A DNA stretch of 63,348 nt from a virus, in IMG/VR virus record IMGVR_UViG_3300035688_000005, positions 1 through 63,348 of that record; one strand, 5' to 3'. The first letter of the stretch is position 1; every line of letters begins with the position of its first letter. The position numbers and the translations under genes were made by a program. Positions 55,295 through 62,591 of this stretch are shown here, in pieces. Below the pieces are notes generated by a model. The model did no database searches. It was not told where the DNA came from and saw only the letters and a list, made by a program, of their open reading frames with translations.

Positions 55295-55582
55295 TTAATA
55301 CACCCTCTTTATCCATTCCGCTCTTCCTATGAAACCTTTCTTGCAGTTGCAGCTTATCAATTGTCCCCTGCACTTCGGGCATCTTTCCATGTCGCAACCG
55401 AAGTGGTGTAGATTTCCTTTCTTGTTCACAATACCGCAGTCGTGACATCTCTCGTTTACATCGAAGTATTCCGTGTTTCTTGCGTAAGCTTTTTTGTTGA
55501 TTTGTATTAGGTTAAAGTCTTCACTGCAACTTTCGGTTTTTTTGTTTGTCATCTCTTTCCTGCAATCACCACATTCTGCCAT
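55295..55582 (-). CDS. Cys-rich zinc protein
   Basis: 95 residues from ATG 55582 (AAGGAGGTTGAGAAG). CGDCRKEM, CHDCGIVNKKGNLHHFGCDM, CPKCRGQLISCNCK: several zinc sites. The HHFGCDxExCPxC pattern is common in small phage proteins. Preceded by a structured leader. Confidence 0.65.
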   Translation of the reverse strand: MAECGDCRKEMTNKKTESCSEDFNLIQINKKAYARNTEYFDVNERCHDCGIVNKKGNLHHFGCDMERCPKCRGQLISCNCKKGFIGRAEWIKRVY

Positions 55583-55612
55583 CTTCTCAACCTCCTTTTT
55601 TATAATCATAAG

Positions 55613-55681
55613 TCGGGTGGCTGGGGTTTCCCCCAGCTCTCACCCTGCGGTTTTAATTGTCCCGCAAACAATCATACCCGA
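55613..55681 (-). ncRNA. candidate structured leader (three-way junction)
   Basis: Immediately after the upstream stop: TCGGGT ... ACCCGA closes a junction with TGCGG/CCGCA and GCTGGGG-GAAA-CCCCAGC (7 bp, GNRA loop). Followed by the ribosome site of the Cys-rich gene. Shares the TCGGGYAT start with elements at 56425 and 56902. Confidence 0.55.
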
Positions 55682-55683
55682 TT

Positions 55684-56397
55684 TCAGCACTCCGCAAGCC
55701 TCTTCCTGTTGTCCTCGTTTCTGGGGTCCGCCGCCACGAACTTTGTCTGCTTCTCCATCTTCGCCTTCCACTCCCTGAGCCTCAGGCCTCCGTATGTGCC
55801 CCTTTCCTTTGTGTCCCTTTCCTTTGTGTTCCCAAATACCAAGTTCTTCGCGTTAATCCAGGCCATATATGTTGAGGTGTCCCCCTGGTGCCGTGCCTTC
55901 TCCACGTGGTGGAACCCTACTATCTTCTTGCCCTTCACGGCGAAATAGGTCACCACGCTTGCGTAGGTCGCGTCCTCATAGTAGGTGTGCCTGAAGAGGG
56001 TCACCCCGTTGGTCAGCTTCTTCCCGACCATCTTCACGAAGTTCAGCCCTATCCCTCTGTTCTTCATCCACCCCCTGAAGCTCTCGGCGTCTGGGAACTC
56101 CTCCAGACTCTCGGCCGCCTCGCCCTTTATCCTCTCTGGCGCGTCCACTATGGCCCTCTCGATTCTCCACTTCTGTTGTTCGAGGTCCCTCTTCTGGGTC
56201 TCGAGTGTCTTGAGCTGCTGGTTGTAGGGCGTCTCTATCCTCTCGACCTGCTCCTCGAGGTCCTTGGTCGCGCTCTCCTTCGCCTTCCAAAGCTTCCCCG
56301 CCATATCCTCGTTCAGCTTTATCGACTTCTCCAGGTTCTCCTTCTTGACGAGCAATTCGTCTCTTGTCTTGTCGATTTTCGCTTGGATGTCTTCCAT
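55684..56397 (-). CDS. coiled-coil protein with a C-terminal unassigned domain
   Basis: 237 residues from ATG 56397 (AAAGGAGGTGAAAAAA). N-terminal ~105 residues form a long coiled coil (KIDKTRDELLVKKENLEKSI, LKTLETQKRDLEQQKWRIER), then FRGWMKNRGIGLNFVKMVGK, TYYEDATYASVVTYFAVKGK, GTYGGLRLREWKAKM. No family recognised. Confidence 0.6.
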   Translation of the reverse strand: MEDIQAKIDKTRDELLVKKENLEKSIKLNEDMAGKLWKAKESATKDLEEQVERIETPYNQQLKTLETQKRDLEQQKWRIERAIVDAPERIKGEAAESLEEFPDAESFRGWMKNRGIGLNFVKMVGKKLTNGVTLFRHTYYEDATYASVVTYFAVKGKKIVGFHHVEKARHQGDTSTYMAWINAKNLVFGNTKERDTKERGTYGGLRLREWKAKMEKQTKFVAADPRNEDNRKRLAEC

Positions 56398-56424
56398 TTT
56401 TTTCACCTCCTTTTGATTTTTCAT

Positions 56425-56468
56425 AGCTCGGCTGGAATCTCTCCCAGGCCGAGCAGCATACCCGAGCT
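56425..56468 (-). ncRNA. candidate structured leader hairpin
   Basis: Just after a TAG stop: CTCGGGTATGCTGCTCGG, with GCTCGG/CCGAGC and inner CTGG/CCAG. TAGCTCGG can alternatively pair with CCGAGCTA, i.e. two mutually exclusive stems. Precedes the coiled-coil gene. Confidence 0.5.
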
Positions 56469-56754
56469 AATCTTCGTTCCCGCTTATCAGGGCGAATACC
56501 TCTTGAATCTTCTCAAGTTGTTCCCTTGCTTTTTTGTTCGCCCTTGTGTTGAAGACATCCGTTGGGACGTCCTCCCATATCTCCGCCTTCGCGTCCCTGA
56601 ACCAGAGGACGCTAATACCCGTTGGCAAACCGACCTCTATGTTCCCGTTGGTGCCGTCCCGTGCTATTGAAATCTTCTCTCCGAAGACCTCGATATGCAC
56701 GTTCTGACCGAAGGCTGTCTTCCTGATGGTTATCTTTGGTTTGATGTTCTCCAT
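56467..56754 (-). CDS. hypothetical beta-rich protein
   Basis: 95 residues: PKITIRKTAFGQNVHIEVFG then EKISIARDGTNGNIEVGLPT and a helical end. No family. Confidence 0.6.
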   Translation of the reverse strand: MENIKPKITIRKTAFGQNVHIEVFGEKISIARDGTNGNIEVGLPTGISVLWFRDAKAEIWEDVPTDVFNTRANKKAREQLEKIQEVFALISGNED

Positions 56755-56883
56755 CTATCTCACCCCCTTCAGGTCTATCTTCCCGTCGCAGTGCTCCTCC
56801 CAGTGCCTCTGGCAGACCTCCATTCCGAGGTAGCTCATCGCTCCAGGGCTCCTGCAGTTCCTTACTGTGCATTTGTCGTCCAT
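56755..56883 (-). CDS. zinc-knuckle mini-protein
   Basis: 42 residues: CTVRNCRSPGAMSYLGMEVC then QRHWEEHC. C5/C10/C24/H27-type site, like small phage proteins annotated as zinc-binding. Follows AAGGAGGCGATAAAG. Confidence 0.6.
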   Translation of the reverse strand: MDDKCTVRNCRSPGAMSYLGMEVCQRHWEEHCDGKIDLKGVR

Positions 56884-56901
56884 CTTTATCGCCTCCTTGA
56901 T

Positions 56902-56943
56902 AGCCAAGCGGCCCGCTAAGGTCGTCTTGGCTTTATGCCCGAT
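56902..56943 (-). ncRNA. candidate structured leader hairpin
   Basis: Directly after the TAA of the DUF5049-like gene: ATCGGGCATAAAGCCAAG, then AGCCAAG/CTTGGCT (7 bp), then the ribosome site of the zinc-knuckle gene. Confidence 0.5.
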
Positions 56944-57123
56944 TTAGCCTTTCCTGACCCCAGGATACTTCTCAGTGAGTTGCCCGTAGCTCTTCATTAT
57001 TTCTAGGATTTGCTCTCTGGTTAGTCCGCTTAGCTGAGAGACCACGTTCACGGCGAACATATTCGTCACGCCGCTCGCCCTGACGCTCTCATACGCCTCG
57101 AATTCGTCCTTTGTTATATCCAT
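56944..57123 (-). CDS. DUF5049-like small protein
   Basis: 59 residues: EFEAYESVRASGVTNMFAVN, then VVSQLSGLTREQILEIMKSY and EKYPGVRKG. This is the DUF5049 pattern (YE.VR.SGVTNM...V..LSGL...). Common in phages; function unknown. AACAGGAGGCGGTTAA precedes the start. Confidence 0.8.
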   Translation of the reverse strand: MDITKDEFEAYESVRASGVTNMFAVNVVSQLSGLTREQILEIMKSYGQLTEKYPGVRKG

Positions 57124-57143
57124 TTAACCGCCTCCTGTTGATT

Positions 57144-57161
57144 GGTCGGCTCTCGCCAACC
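57144..57161 (-). promoter_or_regulatory. leader hairpin with GNRA loop
   Basis: GGTTGGC-GAGA-GCCGACC, 7 bp including one G-U, in the 5' leader of the DUF5049-like gene between promoter and ribosome site. Confidence 0.5.
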
Positions 57162-57183
57162 GCCTGATTATATATTGTCTTTC

Positions 57184-57196
57184 GTATATATTTAAA
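57184..57196 (-). promoter_or_regulatory. TATA box for the 57-53 kb small-gene operon
   Basis: Minus strand TTTAAATATATAC preceded by AAAAAGG (BRE-like), in the 142-bp gap 57124..57265 that has no gene. Confidence 0.7.
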
Positions 57197-57265
57197 CCTT
57201 TTTATAGCATAATATATATATCATAGTATATAATAAAACTGAGAATTTGCCGCATTTCGGCCCTT

Positions 57266-57562
57266 TTAACGGCCCGATACGGCATACCATCTAATCTTCC
57301 TGTTGTCGTTCCAGAAAACGAAAAAGGGGTTCCTCTCCGCTATCAGTTCCGCCTTCTTCCTCTCCTCCCTGTCCAGATACTTGTTCTTCTTGCACTCAAA
57401 AATGAAGTCTCTGGGTAGTTCCTTGTGTTCCCCGCCCGAAGCAGAACCGTCAGGGAAGCGAGACTTGCCTGACCTGATTATCAAGTAATTGAAACTCTCT
57501 AGGAATTTCCTTACTCTTCTTTCAAAATTGTATCCTATCTGGTAATTCCTGTTTACGATAAT
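57266..57562 (-). CDS. Holliday junction resolvase (Hjc-like), probable ATT start
   Basis: 98 residues if started at ATT 57562 (IIVNRNYQIGYNFERRVRKF), right after AAAGGTGAGAG; the next candidate TTG (57484 region) would remove the catalytic start. GYNFERRVRKFLESFNYLI, IRSGKSRFPD and FIFECKKNKYLD match the archaeal Hjc/PD-(D/E)XK order (E, D, E-x-K). Resolves recombination or replication junctions before packaging. ATT overlap lies in the upstream nuclease's stop region. Confidence 0.75.
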   Translation of the reverse strand: MIVNRNYQIGYNFERRVRKFLESFNYLIIRSGKSRFPDGSASGGEHKELPRDFIFECKKNKYLDREERKKAELIAERNPFFVFWNDNRKIRWYAVSGR

Positions 57563-58221
57563 CTCTCACCTTTTTCATTCCAACAATACTTCTTAAATCT
57601 GCACCTCAGACAAGGAAATTTTAGATTTATATAAGAACTTGAAATATCTGGGACTTTGCCAGCTTTGATTAAAACATCAAGTTTTCTGAACTCCTCGAGA
57701 AGCGTCTTCACATACTCTTCGTCTGGCTCTATCGGGAACTCGAATATCGCCTGCGTCCCCTTTGACTCGTAGACCAGAATTCCTCTTTTCAGATTGGGAT
57801 ACTTCCTTTTGAGAAAATACATATAAAGGCTAATCTGCTGTTTGTGTTCCTCCAGCGGCTCTTTCATATCGTAAGTGTTTATTGTTTTTATCTCAATTAA
57901 GATGTCTTCTCCGTTTATGTTCACTATCCCATCTGCTCTTCCTGAAATACCAAACTCATTTTTTGGGATTACTATTTCCTCATCTTTTAGGACACCTGCT
58001 ACTTTGAGATAACCGCAGATTCTTATGTGGGCATCACTTCCGACATTAAACATCCTTAGCAATTCTACATCAAATTCTTCAGGCGGATATTTGTCATTAT
58101 TAAACTCAAAGAAAATTTTGCGTTTGCACTGACCTGCATCTGATATGTGTATGTTCTCTCTCTTCCTTTGTTTTTCTTTATTAAAACGCAAAGTGCCTTT
58201 ATCCAAAAACTCTTTTAACAT
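57553..58221 (-). CDS. Cas4/RecB-like PD-(D/E)XK nuclease with Fe-S cysteines
   Basis: 222 residues. HISDAGQCKRKIFFEF (first Cys), GISGRADGIVNINGEDILIE followed by IKT (catalytic D and ExK), QQISLYMYFL (QxxxY), and C-terminal PCLRCRFKKYC. This is the Cas4-like set with a four-Cys iron-sulfur site. In viruses such enzymes act in recombination/replication. The start lies 6 nt inside the endonuclease upstream. Confidence 0.85.
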   Translation of the reverse strand: MLKEFLDKGTLRFNKEKQRKRENIHISDAGQCKRKIFFEFNNDKYPPEEFDVELLRMFNVGSDAHIRICGYLKVAGVLKDEEIVIPKNEFGISGRADGIVNINGEDILIEIKTINTYDMKEPLEEHKQQISLYMYFLKRKYPNLKRGILVYESKGTQAIFEFPIEPDEEYVKTLLEEFRKLDVLIKAGKVPDISSSYINLKFPCLRCRFKKYCWNEKGERLS

Positions 58222-58817
58222 AATAAACTCCTTCCCCCATAAGTTTCTGTTTGTTTATGACATCCTAAACATAAAGTTCTCCCGTTATTTATATCCCACA
58301 GAGAGGGACAATTAAGTGCTTCTTCTACAGTTTTGATTTGATTTTCTTCTACTATTTTACTGAAAGGTTTGATATGGTCTGCTTGCAAAGTTCCACCTAT
58401 TTTGCCACAGTTCTGACAAGTAAAATCATCTCGTTCAAAAACATTTCTTCTCCAGATTTTATACTCTAAAGATTTCCGTATAAGTTCATTTAGTAATGTT
58501 ACACCACCCTTCCAAAAATTACTGTTAACTCCACGTCTACTATATCGTGGTTTTCCAGAAAGGGCTATTTTATTTGCCGAACCTATTTTTCTTCTAGTCT
58601 TTTCAAGGGTTATGTGACCAAGTAACTTTAATCTTCTTTTTTCTATTGTTTCTTTTGACTGTTTTCTGCCTTTCATCTTTAAAGATATTCTGGTTTTTGT
58701 ATCATCAGAAACTATTTTACCTTTTTCTGAATCACGTATCTTCTGTTTAGTTTCTTCAGAATGCTTTCTACCAAAGAAACCTTGATATTTTTTATGCAGA
58801 TAAATTCCTTTCGGCAT
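58215..58817 (-). CDS. homing endonuclease J, HNH type
   Basis: 200 residues from ATG 58817 (AAAGGTAGTGATAAGT). NUMOD3-like (FGRKHSEETKQKIRDSEKGK, DDTKTRISLKMKGRKQS), NSNFWKGGVTLLNELIRKSL, then FTCQNCGKIGGTLQADHIKP and GRTLCLGCHKQT. Paralogue of endonuclease B. Confidence 0.92.
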   Translation of the reverse strand: MPKGIYLHKKYQGFFGRKHSEETKQKIRDSEKGKIVSDDTKTRISLKMKGRKQSKETIEKRRLKLLGHITLEKTRRKIGSANKIALSGKPRYSRRGVNSNFWKGGVTLLNELIRKSLEYKIWRRNVFERDDFTCQNCGKIGGTLQADHIKPFSKIVEENQIKTVEEALNCPSLWDINNGRTLCLGCHKQTETYGGRSLLC

Positions 58818-58873
58818 ACTTATCACTACCTTTTGGTTATATATATTATGGTTTTTGTGGTTTATTAATTTGA
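58818..58873 (-). promoter_or_regulatory. homing-endonuclease leader module
   Basis: Minus strand AATTAATAAACCACAAAAAC, CATAATATATATAACCAAAA, GGTAGTGATAAGT, ATG. Confidence 0.7.
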
Positions 58874-58874
58874 T

Positions 58875-59288
58875 TTATTTCTGTTTTCCTCTTGTTTGCT
58901 TTTGCTTTTCTTGTTCTAATCGAAGCTTTGCTGTCTTGTATGGCTTGTCTAAAGATTCTAAGATTTTATCTGCGTCTGCTATCTGTGTTTTTAAATTCTC
59001 AATCTCAGTCTTAGCCTGCGTAGCTTCTTGAGGTGTCGGTTTCCTAACGACAATCTCAATAAGGTAGTTCACTTTCTCTTCAAGCTTCATAGTCTTTATC
59101 TTATCTGCCATATCAAGTGCCTTTTCAAGCTCCTTGATTCTTCGTTCTTTGTTATCCTTATCTACTTTTATTCTCTCTACTTGAGCGATAAGTTCAGCAG
59201 GAGATGACTTGAACGCTTGGTTTTCAGAAACTTCCCAAGAACCATCTTTGGCTTCTTCTGCCTTCCATTCAACATTTGTTCTTTCCAT
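58875..59288 (-). CDS. coiled-coil protein
   Basis: 137 residues; N-terminal ERTNVEWKAEEAKDGSWEVS then a long coiled coil (KDNKERRIKELEKALDMADK ...), ending in a basic tail. Unknown function between the two Cas4-like genes. Confidence 0.6.
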   Translation of the reverse strand: MERTNVEWKAEEAKDGSWEVSENQAFKSSPAELIAQVERIKVDKDNKERRIKELEKALDMADKIKTMKLEEKVNYLIEIVVRKPTPQEATQAKTEIENLKTQIADADKILESLDKPYKTAKLRLEQEKQKQTRGKQK

Positions 59289-59335
59289 CTATCTTCACCT
59301 CCGTTGTATCTATCTTACTTAATTAATTGATAACC

Positions 59336-59348
59336 ACTATTTAAATAC
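59336..59348 (-). promoter_or_regulatory. TATA box for the 59.2 kb gene
   Basis: Minus strand GTATTTAAATAGT then nine bases to CAATTAATTAAGTAAG. It overlaps the end of the upstream nuclease gene. Confidence 0.6.
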
Positions 59349-60216
59349 TTTTGTCTATGTCAACCCTATAAATAGCTGGTTTCGTTTTAATCAGTAACTT
59401 CTTCTTTCCTAAATATTTTTGCCTATGATTTCCTGCGTTCTCATAGCTCACTTTGCTACAATATCTGTCCCACAGCCCGCACTTATACCTGTTGTCCAGA
59501 TTTCCGCTATCGCAGCCCCTGCAGGGTCTAATCTCGTTCAAGTAATAAATCCCCAGCTTGTGGAAACTCCTGTATCTATTCGCCTGGCTCTGGATAAAAG
59601 CACCGATTCCGTGAGCCTTTTCTGTCAAGTGATTGTCCCTCATCCAGTCTATGACTACTGGCTTTCTGTCGAATATCTGCAAGCACAAAGACACATTTAG
59701 ATTCTTCAAGGCAATCGGATACAAGTAATAAGCCACTTCTTTTGTCTTTCTGACCGTTCTTTTTAGGATTGTCCTGCACTTCAAATCAGAGAGTATCAGT
59801 CCGTAAGTCCCCAACTGAAAGATATAGTTCTTGAACCAGCTCGACTTCAGCTCGGTGGCGGTTATATACCATTCTCCGTTTTCTTTCCTGATTTCCAACT
59901 TGTCTATTATTCCCCTGAGACCATACAACGGAGAACAGACTTTTACCTCCTTCATTATAAGAGGCCTTCCTTCCAAAATCTTCTGCCTGATTATCTTAAT
60001 CCCGAATATGTTCGGCTCTGAAAAATCTTTTAAATGCTCCTCGTGCCTTTCTATTCCTCTTCTCATCAGCTCGGTCAGTTCTTCTCTTGCACCTCTGATT
60101 TTTAAGAAATACCTACGAAAATCTACGTTGAACGACGTAGCAGAAACGCACCTTCCTCTCTGGGCACATTTTCTGCAGTCATCGCAAAAAAATGAATAAT
60201 TTTGTCTTTTAATCAT
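59341..60216 (-). CDS. second Cas4/RecB-like nuclease with Cys clusters
   Basis: 291 residues. N-terminal CDDCRKCAQRGRC, nuclease LYGLRGIIDKLEIRKENGEW then ITATELKSSW (D, ExK) and FQLGTYGLILSDL (QxxxY), C-terminal CRGCDSGNLDNRYKCGLWDR followed by YC. Longer than typical Cas4 by about 80 residues. Likely DNA end processing. Confidence 0.82.
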   Translation of the reverse strand: MIKRQNYSFFCDDCRKCAQRGRCVSATSFNVDFRRYFLKIRGAREELTELMRRGIERHEEHLKDFSEPNIFGIKIIRQKILEGRPLIMKEVKVCSPLYGLRGIIDKLEIRKENGEWYITATELKSSWFKNYIFQLGTYGLILSDLKCRTILKRTVRKTKEVAYYLYPIALKNLNVSLCLQIFDRKPVVIDWMRDNHLTEKAHGIGAFIQSQANRYRSFHKLGIYYLNEIRPCRGCDSGNLDNRYKCGLWDRYCSKVSYENAGNHRQKYLGKKKLLIKTKPAIYRVDIDKSI

Positions 60217-60220
60217 AGTA

Positions 60221-60778
60221 TCAACTTAATGTTTTCAAAAATTCTTGAACGGTCGGTAATTGCAAAATTTGATTAATCAATTTGCTATGAGCTTTAATGT
60301 GACAACTCATACATAATACTTGTAAATTATTTATCCTGTTATCATTAGGTTGCCAATTTCTATGATGGATATTTATTATTTTTTTGCTCCCACATAATTC
60401 ACAAATGGTTAAATTATGATTGTTTTCTAATAAAATGCGTCTTGCTTCTCTTAATCTCCATCTGCTACGTCCGCCCTTCCAGTTTGGGCTTTTTTCATTT
60501 GACTTTGTTTGTCGTTGAGCTATTGAATAACATTTCATAGAACAATAAAACTTTTTCCCTATTTGATGTTTACAAATATAAAATGATTTGTTACACTGTT
60601 TGCAATTTATGTTCATCCCAGTTCTAAGTTTTCCAAATTTTTCTTTATTTTTAGAAAAAGCTTCTATATTGCATTTTGACGAACAATATTTTCTTAGGGT
60701 ATAGTTGCTATAAAACCTTTTGTTGCAATTAAGACAATTTAACAAAAATCTGTGTTTGTAATCATAATGTCTTTTCAT
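60221..60778 (-). CDS. homing endonuclease K, HNH type with N-terminal Cys knuckles
   Basis: 185 residues. Three N-terminal knuckles (LNCLNCNKRFYSNYTLRKYC, CKQCNKSFYICKHQIGKKFY), NWKGGRSRWRLREARRILLE, then HNH: ICELCGSKKIINIHHRNWQP, LCMSCHIKAHSK. ATGA overlap with the upstream zinc-ribbon gene. Confidence 0.88.
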   Translation of the reverse strand: MKRHYDYKHRFLLNCLNCNKRFYSNYTLRKYCSSKCNIEAFSKNKEKFGKLRTGMNINCKQCNKSFYICKHQIGKKFYCSMKCYSIAQRQTKSNEKSPNWKGGRSRWRLREARRILLENNHNLTICELCGSKKIINIHHRNWQPNDNRINNLQVLCMSCHIKAHSKLINQILQLPTVQEFLKTLS

Positions 60779-60894
60779 ATCCTCACCCTCGGTTTATTCC
60801 AATAGGGAGATTTACATTTAGGACACTCTTTTGGGTTTATTCTTGTCGCCCACTTGTGTTTACACCTGTTACATTCAACTATCCTAATATCCAT
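60775..60894 (-). CDS. zinc-ribbon mini-protein
   Basis: 39 residues found by eye: DIRIVECNRCKHKWATRINP then KECPKCKSPYWNKPRVRI. Classic archaeal/viral ribbon (C..C..W..R...CP.C.S.YWNKPR). A TATA box precedes it. Confidence 0.75.
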   Translation of the reverse strand: MDIRIVECNRCKHKWATRINPKECPKCKSPYWNKPRVRI

Positions 60895-60914
60895 AATAAT
60901 ATATTATGTATGGT

Positions 60915-60925
60915 AATATATAAAT
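60915..60925 (-). promoter_or_regulatory. TATA box for the zinc-ribbon gene
   Basis: Minus strand ATTTATATATT about 20-30 nt before ATG 60894, after an AAAAG BRE-like stretch. Confidence 0.65.
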
Positions 60926-60933
60926 CTTTTGGG

Positions 60934-61182
60934 TTACAGAACCAAGTTTGCGTCTGCCTTCTTATCATTTTTCATCCTCTCAAATTTTCTTTGGGCTAAA
61001 TCCATTATCAAATCTTGAATAGCAACAAATCTGCTACGAGGTGAATCTTTGAACCCATTTTCTTTTATTTTTCTTTGTATCTCGCTTTCGAAAACAGCTT
61101 TCCAAAGTTTTTGTTCTGCTAACTTTTTTTCTTTGCCTTTTGCGTGACGCCAAATAAGATATGTATCAATCAATTCTGACAT
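60934..61182 (-). CDS. hypothetical helical protein
   Basis: 82 residues: ELIDTYLIWRHAKGKEKKLA, then RSRFVAIQDLIMDLAQRKFE. Charged helices. No family. Confidence 0.55.
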   Translation of the reverse strand: MSELIDTYLIWRHAKGKEKKLAEQKLWKAVFESEIQRKIKENGFKDSPRSRFVAIQDLIMDLAQRKFERMKNDKKADANLVL

Positions 61183-62226
61183 TTAATTCACCTCCTTCTT
61201 TATAGACTTGTCTACCACGTATTTTTTCTCTATTAATATTCCTTGCCCCTTTATATGCGGTATTATCCATATTTTCATACCTTGTTTGTTTTTCCAAAAC
61301 GGACTTCTTAATGTTCTCCAGTGCCCCCTCACCCAGAACTTATGAGAAAACTCTCTCGTCCCTGAACTTTCCATCTTGTCTAAATAAATTTTTGTCTCTC
61401 CAGTTATCCTCACAATATAGCTTATTAACGGCATCGGCATCTTTCCTCTTTTTACTCTTTTTAGATTATGCTCTCTTGTGATATTTCTTTGCACAACTTC
61501 AACGTCTTTAGCATCAAGTAAATCCAAAAAATTCACAACAAAATTCTTTATTATAGGGTCTAAAAATTCAAGTTCTGGTCTTACGTGCCCTTTTACAGCA
61601 TCTTTACATAACGGAAAGTAACTATAAAAATTCCCGCCATCTCTTTTGTCAAGTCCAACAAAGGTAATCAAAATATCATCAGCTTCCTCTTCCTCTTCTC
61701 TTTCTTCTTCGTCTTTGGCGTCTCTTAAGAACGTCACTGTTTCTTCGTTATCATCGGAAGTTTTGCAGCGGACTATATTTATCCCTAAAATCTCCACTTC
61801 AGGCAGGGATATATGTGCGTCTATAAAAACGTTCGTAAATGGAAGCTTTCTCAAAGATATTTTATTTTCCGTGTTCAACAGGGGGATAACAATCTTTTCG
61901 TCTATTTTGAATACTTTGGTTTTATTCAACATCCTTAGATAATTTCTGTGCGTATAAGCACCAGCCAAAGGTCTTTCATCAAGAGAAATGCCTTTTAAAT
62001 AAACTTGCATTTCTAGAAGACACAACGCTCTACTTTTTACATACATATCGTCTTTTTCAAAAAAGAATGTGTCTTTGTGCCTTGCGAAATAATCAAGGGC
62101 AAGTTCCATCTCTTTTTTTAAATTAATACCTCCTTGTTCAATATCCTCTTTGGATAATGTTAGCATTTCTTCTACTTCTTGTTCAAGTGCTTTTTTGATT
62201 TTTTCTACGTCTTTAGGGTCGTCCAT
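61183..62226 (-). CDS. conserved virus protein with C-terminal GHWR motif
   Basis: 347 residues. Helical N-terminus with Glu/Lys, a beta-rich middle (EVEILGINIVRCKTSDDNEE, ADDILITFVGLDKRDGGNFY), and a C-terminus FWVRGHWRTLRSPFWKNKQG then IWIIPHIKGQG. This ending is widespread in phages of actinobacteria and others. Function not established. Confidence 0.6.
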   Translation of the reverse strand: MDDPKDVEKIKKALEQEVEEMLTLSKEDIEQGGINLKKEMELALDYFARHKDTFFFEKDDMYVKSRALCLLEMQVYLKGISLDERPLAGAYTHRNYLRMLNKTKVFKIDEKIVIPLLNTENKISLRKLPFTNVFIDAHISLPEVEILGINIVRCKTSDDNEETVTFLRDAKDEEEREEEEEADDILITFVGLDKRDGGNFYSYFPLCKDAVKGHVRPELEFLDPIIKNFVVNFLDLLDAKDVEVVQRNITREHNLKRVKRGKMPMPLISYIVRITGETKIYLDKMESSGTREFSHKFWVRGHWRTLRSPFWKNKQGMKIWIIPHIKGQGILIEKKYVVDKSIKKEVN

Positions 62227-62231
62227 CTAAC

Positions 62232-62591
62232 TCACCTAACATCAAATTTTATGTTTTCCCATTCTTGTAGTAGGGCTGGATTATCTGCATAATAATTTCT
62301 CAGGACTTCTTCCTTCACTTTCCTTTTTACCAGAACCTGCGGAATCGTGGGGAGTAACCTGTTCTCGTCATTCTGGATGAACGCCCTGTTCCTGATTATG
62401 GTTTCTGGGTTGAACATAATTTTTAACTGCGTGAAATCTACGAATATTTTAATCCCCTGTTTTTTCCATACCTGTAAGCATAGCCAAAAATCGTCGTTCC
62501 TGCATCTTATGTCTTCCTCCAAACACTTTTCTACTAAAGTCTTGGCCTCCAGATGCCTTCCCAATATTTTTTCCTTGTCTTCTTCAGCCAT
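62232..62591 (-). CDS. conserved small phage protein (PETIxRxR..IQN family)
   Basis: 119 residues. CLEEDIRCRNDDFWLCLQVW, then PETIIRNRAFIQNDENRLLP and TIPQVLVKRKVKEEVLRNYY. This pattern (RC..D...L, R.R..IQN....PT) is common in phages. Function unknown. Confidence 0.68.
   Translation of the reverse strand: MAEEDKEKILGRHLEAKTLVEKCLEEDIRCRNDDFWLCLQVWKKQGIKIFVDFTQLKIMFNPETIIRNRAFIQNDENRLLPTIPQVLVKRKVKEEVLRNYYADNPALLQEWENIKFDVR

Noticed and set aside
55976-56290. Arg/Glu-rich minus frame inside the coiled-coil gene
   Set aside because: High G+C makes all frames open here; the 55684..56397 frame has the ribosome site and sensible coiled coil.
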